From NCBI RefSeq assembly GCF_020859565.1, contig NZ_JAJHUO010000040.1, positions 31,141-95,140 on the forward strand: a stretch of DNA of 64,000 bases. Direction: 5' to 3'. The DNA comes from Saccharothrix luteola. Its GTDB lineage: Bacteria > Actinomycetota > Actinomycetes > Mycobacteriales > Pseudonocardiaceae. This document shows positions 51,977 through 59,388 of the stretch, piece after piece. A model generated the notes under the pieces. That model saw only the letters and a program-made list of their open reading frames with translations. It was not told the origin of the DNA and did not search any database. The number at the start of each line of letters is the position of its first letter. Position 1 is the stretch's first letter. The position numbers and the translations under genes are program-made.

Positions 51977-52726
51977 TCACACTCCGGCGTAGGAGCGGAT
52001 CCAGTCGCGGTAGCGGGTGACGGCGGTGTAGTTCGACCGGGTCGAGCGGTCGCTGGTGGAGGCGACGCCGACCTGGTAGCGGCGGCCGTCGACCGGGCTG
52101 GTCGCGAACATCGGGCCGCCCGAGTCGCCGCCGGCCGCGATGCCGTCGATGCGGGACACCGAGATCGCGATGCCGCCGCGGTAGTCACGCCCGTTGACCG
52201 AGGTCACGCGGGTGTTGGCGTACTTGAGGTAGCGGGACTGGCAGTTGATCTCCGGCTGGTTGGTGCAGGTGGCGCCCCAGCCGTAGAGCTGCACGGTCTG
52301 GCCGACGGCCACGGCCGTGGTGGTGCCCAGCGGCGCGTAGGTGCCCGAGACCGACCGGTCCAGCCGCGCCAGCGCCAGGTCGACCGACGGGTGCTGGATG
52401 ATCTGGGTGGCGGTGGCCAGGGTGCCGCCGGTGGTCTGGTCGAGGCTGCCGATCCGGAACGTGTAGGTGCCCGAGCTCGCCACGCAGTGCTGCGCGGTCA
52501 GGACCCACTGCGGGGCGATGATCGTGGCCGAGCAGTTCTGCTGGCCGTTGCGGAACAGGCGGGCCGCCCACGGGGCGTTGCTCGCCGTGCCGCCGCCGAT
52601 GATGTACGGCTCGACGACGCCGGCCTCCTGGGCAGACGCCGCCGGGGCGATCGCGGTCAGGGCGAACGCGGACAGCAGTGCGGTAGTGGCTCCGACCACC
52701 GCGGACAGGGCGCGAGTGAATCGCAT
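51977..52726 (-). CDS. Secreted trypsin-like serine protease
   Basis: A 249-residue S1 family protease. The signal peptide covers about 1-32 (basic MRFTRAL, hydrophobic core, PAASAQ cleavage). A propeptide ends before IIGGGTASNAPWAARL, the new N-terminus after activation. Catalytic triad: His in VLTAQHC, Asp in HPSVDLALARL, Ser in GGDSGGPMF. Six Cys are present in typical positions. It resembles Streptomyces trypsin-like enzymes; primary specificity is not certain from the residues I can see. Confidence 0.95.
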   Translation of the reverse strand: MRFTRALSAVVGATTALLSAFALTAIAPAASAQEAGVVEPYIIGGGTASNAPWAARLFRNGQQNCSATIIAPQWVLTAQHCVASSGTYTFRIGSLDQTTGGTLATATQIIQHPSVDLALARLDRSVSGTYAPLGTTTAVAVGQTVQLYGWGATCTNQPEINCQSRYLKYANTRVTSVNGRDYRGGIAISVSRIDGIAAGGDSGGPMFATSPVDGRRYQVGVASTSDRSTRSNYTAVTRYRDWIRSYAGV

Positions 52727-52871
52727 GGAGTTGTCACCTCAACGAACGCAGGGAGTGGTGAATTCACCACCCACAGCGTCACCTGTCGGAGTGACGCCGG
52801 CCACCCGCCGTTAGTCGGCGAGCGCCCAGACGATGGTCTGCGGCCGATTGGCCCTGACCGACCGGAACCAC

Positions 52872-53276
52872 CTACGCGTCCGCCTCTTCCTCGTCCACGC
52901 CGAGCGCCCACCGGCGCACCGGGTTCGTGAACAGCAGCACGAGCGTGCCGACGACGTACGCACCGAGCAGCGCGCCCCACAACTGGCGGTCGGACGGCCC
53001 GTACATGTACCAGGCGACACCCAGCAGGAGGAGCTGCACCACGACCGCGGGCGTGCGACCCCAGTGCTTGCCGAGCACCAGGCCGACACCGGCCGCGAGC
53101 ACACCCGCCGACAGCACCGCGAAGTAGGCGGCCTCGCCGAGCACCTCGCCGGACTTCTCCGCGCTGAACGACCGCACCACCAGCGCGACCGCGAACGCCA
53201 GGCCGGTCAGGCCCTGCAACGCGGTCAGCGCGCCCGCCGCCCGGACCGCCGGTGGGACCTTGCCTTCGGTCGACAC
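52872..53276 (-). CDS. Hypothetical four-helix membrane protein
   Basis: A 134-residue membrane protein with four predicted helices (about 8-32, 48-68, 75-93 and 98-120) and an acidic C-terminus (VDEEEADA). The GTG at 53276 is preceded by AAGGGG; a longer form from 53306 adds ten residues. Proteins of this build recur beside housekeeping genes in actinomycetes and have no known role. Confidence 0.7.
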   Translation of the reverse strand: MSTEGKVPPAVRAAGALTALQGLTGLAFAVALVVRSFSAEKSGEVLGEAAYFAVLSAGVLAAGVGLVLGKHWGRTPAVVVQLLLLGVAWYMYGPSDRQLWGALLGAYVVGTLVLLFTNPVRRWALGVDEEEADA

Positions 53277-53579
53277 GCCGCGCCCCTTCAGCTGTGCGCC
53301 CCTCAACTGGGCCTTTCCTCACAGTGCGTACTCGTCACGCATCGTAGGCCACCCGGTTGGCGTGTCCCGTTCGACCGCCCCAGGGGCGATGATCACAGGA
53401 GTCTCTTCGGCGAGCCGGCGGTCGGGCCGGGGTGCACTTGTCGCGAGACGCAGCACGACGCGGGACCCTGGGAAATGGGGACACGGAAAGGAGACGTCGG
53501 CCACTTTCGTGCGCTCTGCAGCCTCCTACCGGGTGACACGCAACCTGTCGGAGGTCACGCGCTGTCCTACCCTGCAAGA
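53277..53579. other. Intergenic region between divergent genes
   Basis: Three hundred bases with promoters for two divergent genes and no supported coding region. On the right is TACCCT (53568-53573), the -10 of the lipid kinase gene. The remainder shows no repeats or motifs that I recognise. Confidence 0.4.
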
Positions 53580-54524
53580 GTGCGCGCACTTCTGGTGGTC
53601 AACCCGCAGGCGACGGCAACCACGCCTGCCGGTCGGGACGTGCTCGCGCACGCACTGGCCAGCGATGTGAAGCTCGACATCGTCGAGACGGACTACCGCG
53701 GCCACGCGGCGGACGCCGCCGCGCAGGCCGTCCTCGACGGGTACGACCTGGTCGTCGCGCACGGTGGCGACGGCACGGTGAACGAGGTGGTCAACGGCGT
53801 GCTGCGCGAGGGCGCGCAGCCGGGCCTGCCCATGCTCGGCGTGGTCCCCGGCGGCTCGGCGAACGTGTTCGCGGGCGCCCTCGGCCTGCCGCGCGACCCG
53901 GTCGAGGCCACCTACCGCCTGCTCCAGGCCATCGAGCACGGCACCAGCCGCAAGGTCAGCGTCGGGCACGTCGCCGCCACCGGCGCGGGTCTCGACCACG
54001 ACCGCTGGTTCACCTTCAACGCGGGCGTGGGCTGGGACGCCGACGTGGTCGCCGCCGTCGAGCACCAGCGCGCCAGGGGCCGCCAGGCGTCACCGACCCT
54101 GTACGCGCGCACCGCGCTGACCAGCTACTTCACCCAGCGCAGACAGCCGCCGACGCTCACCGTGCACATCCCCGAGGAACCGCTGTTCGAGGACGTGCGG
54201 CTGGCGTTCGTCTCGAACACCGACCCGTGGACCTACCTCGGCGACAAGGCGATCCGGCTCAACCCCAGCACGTCCTTCGACGGCGGTCTCGGCCTGTTCG
54301 CGCTGCACGGGATGGGATTGCCGACAGTTCTTCGCTATCTCGCGCATCTCTTGGCCACGGATGGGAACCCCAAAGGCGGGAACCTGCTCCGGCGCGACGA
54401 CGTCGAGTTCGTCCGCGTGACGAGTCCGGAACCCGTCAACCTGCAGGTTGACGGTGACCTGCTCGGCTCGTGCACCGAGGTCGAGTTCACCGGGGTGCCA
54501 GGCGCGCTCACGGTCGCCGTGTGA
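53580..54524 (+). CDS. Diacylglycerol kinase family lipid kinase
   Basis: A 314-residue protein of the DAGK/YegS/BmrU family, phosphorylating lipids such as diacylglycerol or ceramide-like compounds. Motifs: RALLVVNPQATATT, the ATP-site LVVAHGGDGTVNEVVNGV, GVVPGGSANVFAGALGLP, and a C-terminal VNLQVDGDLLG with the conserved Asp-Gly. The GTG at 53580 follows TACCCT by six bases, so a leaderless start is likely. Actinobacterial members take part in phosphatidylinositol-mannoside or phospholipid turnover; exact role unknown. Confidence 0.9.
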   Translation: MRALLVVNPQATATTPAGRDVLAHALASDVKLDIVETDYRGHAADAAAQAVLDGYDLVVAHGGDGTVNEVVNGVLREGAQPGLPMLGVVPGGSANVFAGALGLPRDPVEATYRLLQAIEHGTSRKVSVGHVAATGAGLDHDRWFTFNAGVGWDADVVAAVEHQRARGRQASPTLYARTALTSYFTQRRQPPTLTVHIPEEPLFEDVRLAFVSNTDPWTYLGDKAIRLNPSTSFDGGLGLFALHGMGLPTVLRYLAHLLATDGNPKGGNLLRRDDVEFVRVTSPEPVNLQVDGDLLGSCTEVEFTGVPGALTVAV

Positions 54525-54618
54525 TCGTGGCGTGACCGGCCCGGTACCCATCCGCGATGTTGTGACCTGGTGTGACGTCCCTGTGTGAAAGCGCAGGTGA
54601 ACCCAGTCGATCTTTCGG

Positions 54619-54682
54619 GTGAGTTCACTCACCGGGTTGGGGCTAAACCCTTGACATCCCCGCCGTTCGTGAAAGCATTCAC
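54619..54682 (+). promoter_or_regulatory. Two CRP-type sites and promoter of whiB1
   Basis: GTGA-N6-TCAC occurs exactly twice: 54619-54632 and 54669-54682, 50 bp apart. TTGACA (54651-54656) lies between them as a -35, with the -10 near 54673-54679 inside the second site. In Mycobacterium tuberculosis whiB1 is controlled by CRP at two sites, so this looks like the same control. Confidence 0.75.
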
Positions 54683-54750
54683 AAGCACCCCAAAACCGAC
54701 CGCTGACGAGTGGCGCGCCTTCGCGCGCGCCTAGCTGAGGAGTAGTTCCA

Positions 54751-55005
54751 ATGGACTGGCGCCACCGCGCGATCTGCCGCGACGAGGACCCCGAGCTGTT
54801 CTTCCCCGTGGGGAACAGCGGTCCTGCGCTCCTGCAGATCGCCGAGGCGAAGACCGTCTGCCGCCGCTGCCCCGTCGTCTCCGACTGCCTCTCGTGGGCG
54901 CTCGAGAGCGGCCAGGACGCCGGCGTGTGGGGCGGGATGAGCGAAGACGAGCGTCGCGCCCTCAAGCGCCGCAACGCTCGCACCCGGGCTCGCAGCAACG
55001 CCTGA
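54751..55005 (+). CDS. whiB1: WhiB family iron-sulfur transcription factor, WhiB1
   Basis: An 84-residue Wbl protein. Four cluster-binding Cys (9, 37, 40 and 46) hold a nitric-oxide-sensitive 4Fe-4S cluster; GVWGG (58-62) is the sigma-binding turn, followed by the basic tail RALKRRNARTRARSNA. The whole sequence is very close to mycobacterial WhiB1 (WblE in other genera), which binds the housekeeping sigma factor. GAGGAG precedes the ATG. The neighbours downstream (pdtaS, biotinyl carrier, rshA, sigH) are as in mycobacteria. Confidence 0.97.
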   Translation: MDWRHRAICRDEDPELFFPVGNSGPALLQIAEAKTVCRRCPVVSDCLSWALESGQDAGVWGGMSEDERRALKRRNARTRARSNA

Positions 55006-55026
55006 GCCGCCTCGAGCAAACAACAC

Positions 55027-55062
55027 GAAAGGCCCGACACCGTGCCAGGTGTCGGGCCTTTC
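55027..55062. terminator. whiB1 terminator
   Basis: A 15-bp perfect stem (55027-55041 with 55048-55062), loop GTGCCA, beginning 21 bases after whiB1. Being symmetric, it may also stop transcription coming from pdtaS. Confidence 0.88.
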
Positions 55063-55163
55063 GCTTGTGTTGCACACCCTCCCGCATGACCACGTGACTC
55101 CACGACGGCTGAGCCGCCGATCGGACCGCTGAGGTAGGTCGTCACGTGTGCACGGGGAGCAGT

Positions 55164-56642
55164 CTAACGCCGGGCTCTGAGCGGTACGCGCAGGACCGCC
55201 TCTGTACCGCCTCGGGGCCTCCTCCGCAAGCTCAACGAGCCCCTGAGTTCGGACTCCACCAGCGTCCGGACGATCTGCAACCCGAGCCGGTCGGTGCGCT
55301 CCAGCGAGAAGCCCTGCGGCAGGCCGCGGCCATCGTCCGAGATCACGACGTCGAGCCACTTCGCCGAGCGCTCGGCGTGCACGACCACCTCGCCCCGCTG
55401 GCCCGCCGCGTACGCGTGCTCGAACGCGTTCTGCACGAGTTCGGTCAGCACCATCACCAGCGGGGTGGCGAGCTCGGCCTGGACGATGCCGAACTTCCCG
55501 TCGCGGCGCACCACGACCTGCGACTCGGTGGCGGCCACGTCCGACATCATCGGGATGACCTTGTCCACCACGTCGTCGAGGTCCACCCGCTCGTCCACCG
55601 ACATGGACAGCGTCTCGTGCACCAGCGCGATCGACGTGACGCGGCGCACCGACTCGGCCAGCGCCTCGCGCGCCTCCTCGCTGCTGGTCCGCCTGCTCTG
55701 CAGGCGCAGCAGCGCGGCCACCGTCTGGAGGTTGTTCTTCACCCGGTGGTGGATCTCGCGGATCGTCGCGTCCTTCGACATCAGGGCGCGGTCGCGGCGG
55801 CGGACCTCCGTGACGTCGCGGCAGAGCACCAGCGCGCCCGCCGCGCTGCCACGCGGTCGCAGTGGCAGGGCGCGGAACAACACGGCCGCGCCGCGGCGCG
55901 ACTCGGCCTCGATGCGCATGCTCGGCTGGCCGTCCAGGGCGGACCGGATGCGCTGCGCGACCTCCGTGGCGTCGAACGGGTCGCCGATCAGGGACCGCGT
56001 CAATGGGGCCAGGTGCACGCCGACCAGGTCGGACGCGTGGCCCATGCGGTGGTAGGCGCTCAGCGCGTTCGGGCTGGCGAACACGACCGCGCCCGAGGCG
56101 TCCAGCCGGATCAGGCCGTCACCCACGCGGGGGCTGGTGTGCACGTCCGGCGACGGCTCGGTGGTCGGGAACGTGCCGTCCGAGATCATCTGGCACAGGT
56201 CGGCGGCGCTGCCCAGGTAGGAGATCTCCAACGGGCTCGGCACGCGCGGCACGGCCAGGTTCGTGTTGCGGCTCAGGACGGCGATGACCTCGTCGTTGCG
56301 CTTGACCGGGATCGCCTCGCGGCGGACCGGCACGCCGAGGTGCCAGCGCGGGTCCTCCTCGCGGCAGATCCGGACCTCGGTCATCGCGCGGCGCAGCTGG
56401 GGGTGTTCCTCGACGTCCACCATGCTGCCGACGACGTCCTCGGGGTGCGCGGTCGGCGCGGTGGTCGGCCGGGCCTGCGCGACGCACAGGAACGTCGTCT
56501 CGTCCAGCGGCACCCACATCAGGAAGTCGGCGAAGCTGAGGTCGGACAGCAGCTGCCACTCCGCGACCACCAGCTGCAGGTGGTCGACGGCTCCGCCGGA
56601 GAGCTTGGTGTGCTCGGCGAGGAGGTCGGTGAGCGTGGACAG
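55164..56642 (-). CDS. pdtaS: Two-component sensor histidine kinase PdtaS
   Basis: A 492-residue soluble histidine kinase. Order: GAF-like N-domain (about 10-150), PAS (about 165-275: GDGLIRLDASGAVVFASPNALSAYHRMG), then the HisKA_2/HWE-type core EIHHRVKNNLQTVAALLRLQ with the phospho-His, and an ATPase domain (ELVQNAFEHAYAAGQ, ISDDGRGLPQGF, LGLQIVRTLV). In mycobacteria PdtaS signals to the RNA-binding antiterminator PdtaR and responds to metals or nitric oxide. The conserved N-terminus STLTDLLAEHTKLSG begins right after a TAG, so the only codon available as start is CTG at 56642; GTG 56570 would lose 24 conserved residues. Confidence 0.93.
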   Translation of the reverse strand: MSTLTDLLAEHTKLSGGAVDHLQLVVAEWQLLSDLSFADFLMWVPLDETTFLCVAQARPTTAPTAHPEDVVGSMVDVEEHPQLRRAMTEVRICREEDPRWHLGVPVRREAIPVKRNDEVIAVLSRNTNLAVPRVPSPLEISYLGSAADLCQMISDGTFPTTEPSPDVHTSPRVGDGLIRLDASGAVVFASPNALSAYHRMGHASDLVGVHLAPLTRSLIGDPFDATEVAQRIRSALDGQPSMRIEAESRRGAAVLFRALPLRPRGSAAGALVLCRDVTEVRRRDRALMSKDATIREIHHRVKNNLQTVAALLRLQSRRTSSEEAREALAESVRRVTSIALVHETLSMSVDERVDLDDVVDKVIPMMSDVAATESQVVVRRDGKFGIVQAELATPLVMVLTELVQNAFEHAYAAGQRGEVVVHAERSAKWLDVVISDDGRGLPQGFSLERTDRLGLQIVRTLVESELRGSLSLRRRPRGGTEAVLRVPLRARR

Positions 56643-56858
56643 CTACTCCACCACCGCGATGAGATCGCCCTCTTGGACCACGTCGCCGGGCGACACCGCG
56701 ATGCGGGTGATCCGACCCGAGCCCTCGGGGAGGACGGGGATCTCCATCTTCATGCTCTCGAGCACCACGACCGTGGTCTCGTGCGTGACCTCATCGCCTT
56801 CCGCGACGGCGATCTGGGCCACGTTGGCCACGATCTCGGCCCGGATCTCCTCGGCCAT
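56643..56858 (-). CDS. Small biotinyl/lipoyl carrier protein
   Basis: A 71-residue single biotinyl domain with the biotinylation site ESMKMEIPV (the Lys between two Met) and flanking strands VTHETTVVVL and ITRIAVSPGDVV. It resembles mycobacterial TB7.3, also found beside pdtaS. It may serve as a free biotin carboxyl carrier or a vestige of one. GAAGGAGGACC precedes the ATG at 56858. Its TAG lies directly against the pdtaS start, so the two are probably co-translated. Confidence 0.93.
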   Translation of the reverse strand: MAEEIRAEIVANVAQIAVAEGDEVTHETTVVVLESMKMEIPVLPEGSGRITRIAVSPGDVVQEGDLIAVVE

Positions 56859-56964
56859 GGTCCTCCTTCGTCGAGTCCATCCAACCACGATCCAGACCCG
56901 GTGCCGTGCCCAGGCGACCGCGTGACACACTGGGATGAAGCATGACGAGCACTAGGAGAACCCC

Positions 56965-57039
56965 ATGTCGAAGCGTGCCCGCAAGCGCCGCGACCGCAAG
57001 AAGGGTGGCGCCAACCACGGGAAGCGCCCCAACGCCTGA
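56965..57039 (+). CDS. Ribosomal protein bL37, 24 residues
   Basis: A micro-gene: ATG 56965 to TGA 57039, behind AGGAGA. The 24 residues are highly basic (SKRARKRRDRKKGG, then ANHGKRPNA) and match the actinobacterial large-subunit protein bL37 seen in mycobacterial ribosome structures. It lies alone on the plus strand between the biotinyl carrier and rshA genes. A symmetric terminator follows after 17 bases. Confidence 0.88.
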   Translation: MSKRARKRRDRKKGGANHGKRPNA

Positions 57040-57056
57040 TCCAGTGTCACGGCGTG

Positions 57057-57089
57057 CGAAGGCCCCGGAGCACCGCTCCGGGGCCTTCG
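57057..57089. terminator. Bidirectional terminator between bL37 and rshA
   Basis: A perfect 15-bp stem (57057-57071 with 57075-57089) with a three-base loop lies between the convergent bL37 and rshA genes and can serve both. Confidence 0.88.
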
Positions 57090-57131
57090 ACTTGCACCGC
57101 TCGTCCGGGTCCGCGAACAGGGACCCGACGG

Positions 57132-57446
57132 TCAGCTGCTCGACGTCTCGGTCCTGGTCACCGTCGTGGTGACCTCGACCTCCACCGTCGTCTGCTCGGC
57201 CGTCTGGTAGAGCCGGGCGCGCAGGCGCCGCCGCAGCTCCTCGGGCGCGTGCTCGCCGCCGCACTTGCGGGCCAGCAGCGCCTTCAGGTGCTCCTCGATG
57301 CCGTACTGCTCCAGGCACGGGTGGCACTCCTCCAGGTGGGTCTGGAGCAGCTCCTTGCGCCTCTCGTCGCACTCGTGGTCGAGGAAGAGGTAGACCTCGG
57401 ACAGGACCTCGGAGCAGTCCGTCTCGTGCGGTTCGCCGCAGCTCAT
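57132..57446 (-). CDS. rshA: Zinc-binding redox-sensitive anti-sigma factor (RshA/RsrA)
   Basis: A 104-residue ZAS-type anti-sigma factor. The zinc/thiol motif is LQTHLEECHPCLEQYGIEEHL (HxxxCxxC), with further Cys at CGEPHETDC near the N-terminus and ARKCGG. Oxidation forms a disulfide, releases zinc and frees the sigma factor. A Thr/Ser-rich tail (TTTVTRTETSSS) follows the core and is longer than usual. Its ATG overlaps the sigH stop (ATGA), the standard arrangement. Confidence 0.95.
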   Translation of the reverse strand: MSCGEPHETDCSEVLSEVYLFLDHECDERRKELLQTHLEECHPCLEQYGIEEHLKALLARKCGGEHAPEELRRRLRARLYQTAEQTTVEVEVTTTVTRTETSSS

Positions 57447-58069
57447 CGGCCCGCCACCTCCTGGTGACCGTCGCGGATGATGCCGCGCTCGCGCGCGGTG
57501 TCCGCCAGCTGGTCGCGAAGCTGCCTGCGGCCCCGGTGCAACCGGGACATCACGGTTCCGATGGGGGTGCCCATGATGTCTGCGATCTCCTTGTAGGCGA
57601 AGCCCTCCACGTCCGCGAGGTACACCGCGATCCGGAACTCCTCCGGCAGTCGCTGCAAGGCTTCCTTGACGTCTGAGTCCGGCAGCCGGTCCATCGCCTC
57701 GACCTCCGCCGACCGCAGCCCGGTCGACGTGTGGCTCTCCGCCTGCGCCAACTGCCAGTCCGTGATCTCGTCCGTCGGCTGCTGGATCGGTTGGCGCTGC
57801 TTCTTGCGGTAGCCGTTGATGTAGGTGTTGGTGAGGATGCGGTACAGCCAGGCCTTGAGGTTCGTGCCCTCCGAGAAGGACGCGAAGGCGGCGTACGCCT
57901 TGAGGTAGGTCTCCTGGACCAGGTCCTCGGCGTCGGCCGGGTTGCGGGTCATCCGCAGGGCCGCCGAGTACAACTGGTCGAGCATCGGCATAGCGTCGCG
58001 CTCGAACCTGGCTGCGCGCTCGGCCGTTGTCTCGTCAGTCGGCGTGTCCTGCGTTCGCGTGGCTGGCAC
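57443..58069 (-). CDS. sigH: ECF sigma factor for thiol-oxidative stress (SigH/SigR)
   Basis: A 208-residue ECF sigma factor. Region 2: DQLYSAALRMTRNPADAEDLVQETYLKAY, then LKAWLYRILTNTYINGYRKKQR; region 4: LQRLPEEFRIAVYLADVEGFAYKEIADIMGTPIGTVMSRLHRGRRQL in the family pattern. GTG start 58069 behind AAGGGAG. The frame is open upstream, and a GTG at 58228 just after a SigR-type promoter would add 53 residues, like the unstable long isoform of Streptomyces coelicolor SigR. It controls thioredoxin, protease and thiol-metabolism genes in relatives, and is held inactive by RshA. Confidence 0.96.
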   Translation of the reverse strand: MPATRTQDTPTDETTAERAARFERDAMPMLDQLYSAALRMTRNPADAEDLVQETYLKAYAAFASFSEGTNLKAWLYRILTNTYINGYRKKQRQPIQQPTDEITDWQLAQAESHTSTGLRSAEVEAMDRLPDSDVKEALQRLPEEFRIAVYLADVEGFAYKEIADIMGTPIGTVMSRLHRGRRQLRDQLADTARERGIIRDGHQEVAGR

Positions 58070-58237
58070 CGCGCTCCCTTCCCACCGGCTGGTCAGCGCG
58101 GTGGATGGAACTGTCTGGGACGCAGTCGAGGATACGCGGCGGTCCCCGGGTCGGCAGTGAGCCGAGCCACGCGGCGGGCGCGCCTTGACCTGCCTGCCGA
58201 CCTGCTGGTCCATCACCTCGGTAGCCACGTTCGCAGC

Positions 58238-58263
58238 AACGCGACGACGCCGCCCGGCATTCC
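58238..58263 (-). promoter_or_regulatory. SigR/SigH-dependent autoregulatory promoter
   Basis: Reading leftwards: GGAAT (58263-58259), exactly 18 bases, then GTT (58240-58238). This is the full consensus for SigR/SigH promoters. The expected start of transcription, near 58231, lies a few bases before the GTG at 58228 that begins the long isoform. Confidence 0.85.
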
Positions 58264-58283
58264 CTCGGCTATCGTGCGCGATC

Positions 58284-58760
58284 ATGGCCGGTCGTGGAAC
58301 GCCCGCCACCGCGTTGCTGGACAAGCAGAAGGTGGCCTACGCGCTGCACGCCTACGAGCACGACCCCCGGCACGAGTCGTACGGGCTGGAGGCGGCGGAG
58401 GCGTTGGGGATCGCCCCCGAACGGGTGTTCAAGACGCTGGTCGCGGACGTGGACGGCCGGTTGGCCGTCGGTGTGGTTCCGGTCACGGGGCAGCTGGACC
58501 TGAAGGCGCTGGCCGCGGCCGTGGGCGGGAAGAAGGCGAAGATGGCCGACGTCGCGGCGGCCGAGCGCGCCACCGGGTACGTGGCGGGCGGCATCTCGCC
58601 GTTGGGGCAGAAGAAGCGACTGCCGGTGGCGCTGGACGCCTCGGCGGAGGCGTTCGAGACCATCTACTGCTCGGCCGGACGGCGCGGGCTCGAGGTCGAG
58701 ATCGCACCGGAAGCGCTGGTCAGGCTCACGCAGGCGGTCGTCGCGCCGATCTCGGCCTGA
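58284..58760 (+). CDS. ybaK: Cys-tRNA(Pro)/Cys-tRNA(Cys) deacylase, YbaK type
   Basis: A 158-residue editing enzyme that hydrolyses mischarged Cys-tRNA(Pro). Family segments: ALHAYEHDPRHESYGLEAAEALG, VFKTLVADVDG, VGGKKAKMADVAAAERATGYVAGGISPLG with the conserved Lys and GGxSP loop, and IYCSAGRRGLEVEIAP. TATCGT (58270-58275) lies eight bases before the ATG, so it is probably leaderless. Its promoter overlaps the divergent sigH promoter. Confidence 0.93.
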   Translation: MAGRGTPATALLDKQKVAYALHAYEHDPRHESYGLEAAEALGIAPERVFKTLVADVDGRLAVGVVPVTGQLDLKALAAAVGGKKAKMADVAAAERATGYVAGGISPLGQKKRLPVALDASAEAFETIYCSAGRRGLEVEIAPEALVRLTQAVVAPISA

Positions 58761-58773
58761 TCGCCGGGCTCCC

Positions 58774-59388
58774 TCACACCTCCAGCGGGCGCAGCACGCG
58801 GTCGAGCCACTCCCCGACGGCCCGGCCCACCGCGCCCACGTCGGCCTTGAGGTTGTGGTCGCCGGGCAGCAGCACGACGTCGCGGTGGTGCGCCGCCTCG
58901 GGCCTGCCGAACGGGTCGTTCTCGCCCTGCACCACGAGGGTGGCGACTTCGACGCCGTCCAGCTCCGGCATCCGGGACTTCTCCGGCTTGCCCGGCGGGT
59001 GCACCGGGAACGCCAGGCACAGCACCGCCACCGCCTGGCCCTCGGACGACGTCCGGCACGCCACCCGCGCGCCGGAGGACCGGCCGCCGAACAGCAGCGG
59101 CAGGTCGTCGAACCAGGTCTCGCCCAGCTCGTCGGCCACCGCGAGCCACGCCGCGTCGAGCTGCTTGGCGGGCGCGGGCGCGCGGCGGCCCGCCACCCGG
59201 TACGGCTGCTCGACCAGCGCCACGTGCACGCCGATGTCCACCGCCGCGCGGGTCGCGGCCACCAGGTCCGGCGCGGCGATACCGCCGCCCGCGCCGTGCC
59301 CGAGCAGGAGCGCGGCGCGGCTCTCGGAGGCGCAGTGCAGCTCGGCCCGCGCGGGGCCGTACGGGGTTTCGACCACCCGTGAGGTCAT
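58774..59388 (-). CDS. Alpha/beta hydrolase (KAN-like family)
   Basis: A 204-residue small alpha/beta hydrolase. Oxyanion-region LLLGHGAGGG near residue 30, nucleophile elbow LLFGGRSSGARVAC (Ser), acid VVQGENDPFG and catalytic His in LLPGDHNLKAD. Its ATG overlaps the stop of the SRAP gene by four bases. Substrate unknown. A homologue sits beside the SRAP gene in other actinobacteria. Confidence 0.88.
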   Translation of the reverse strand: MTSRVVETPYGPARAELHCASESRAALLLGHGAGGGIAAPDLVAATRAAVDIGVHVALVEQPYRVAGRRAPAPAKQLDAAWLAVADELGETWFDDLPLLFGGRSSGARVACRTSSEGQAVAVLCLAFPVHPPGKPEKSRMPELDGVEVATLVVQGENDPFGRPEAAHHRDVVLLPGDHNLKADVGAVGRAVGEWLDRVLRPLEV

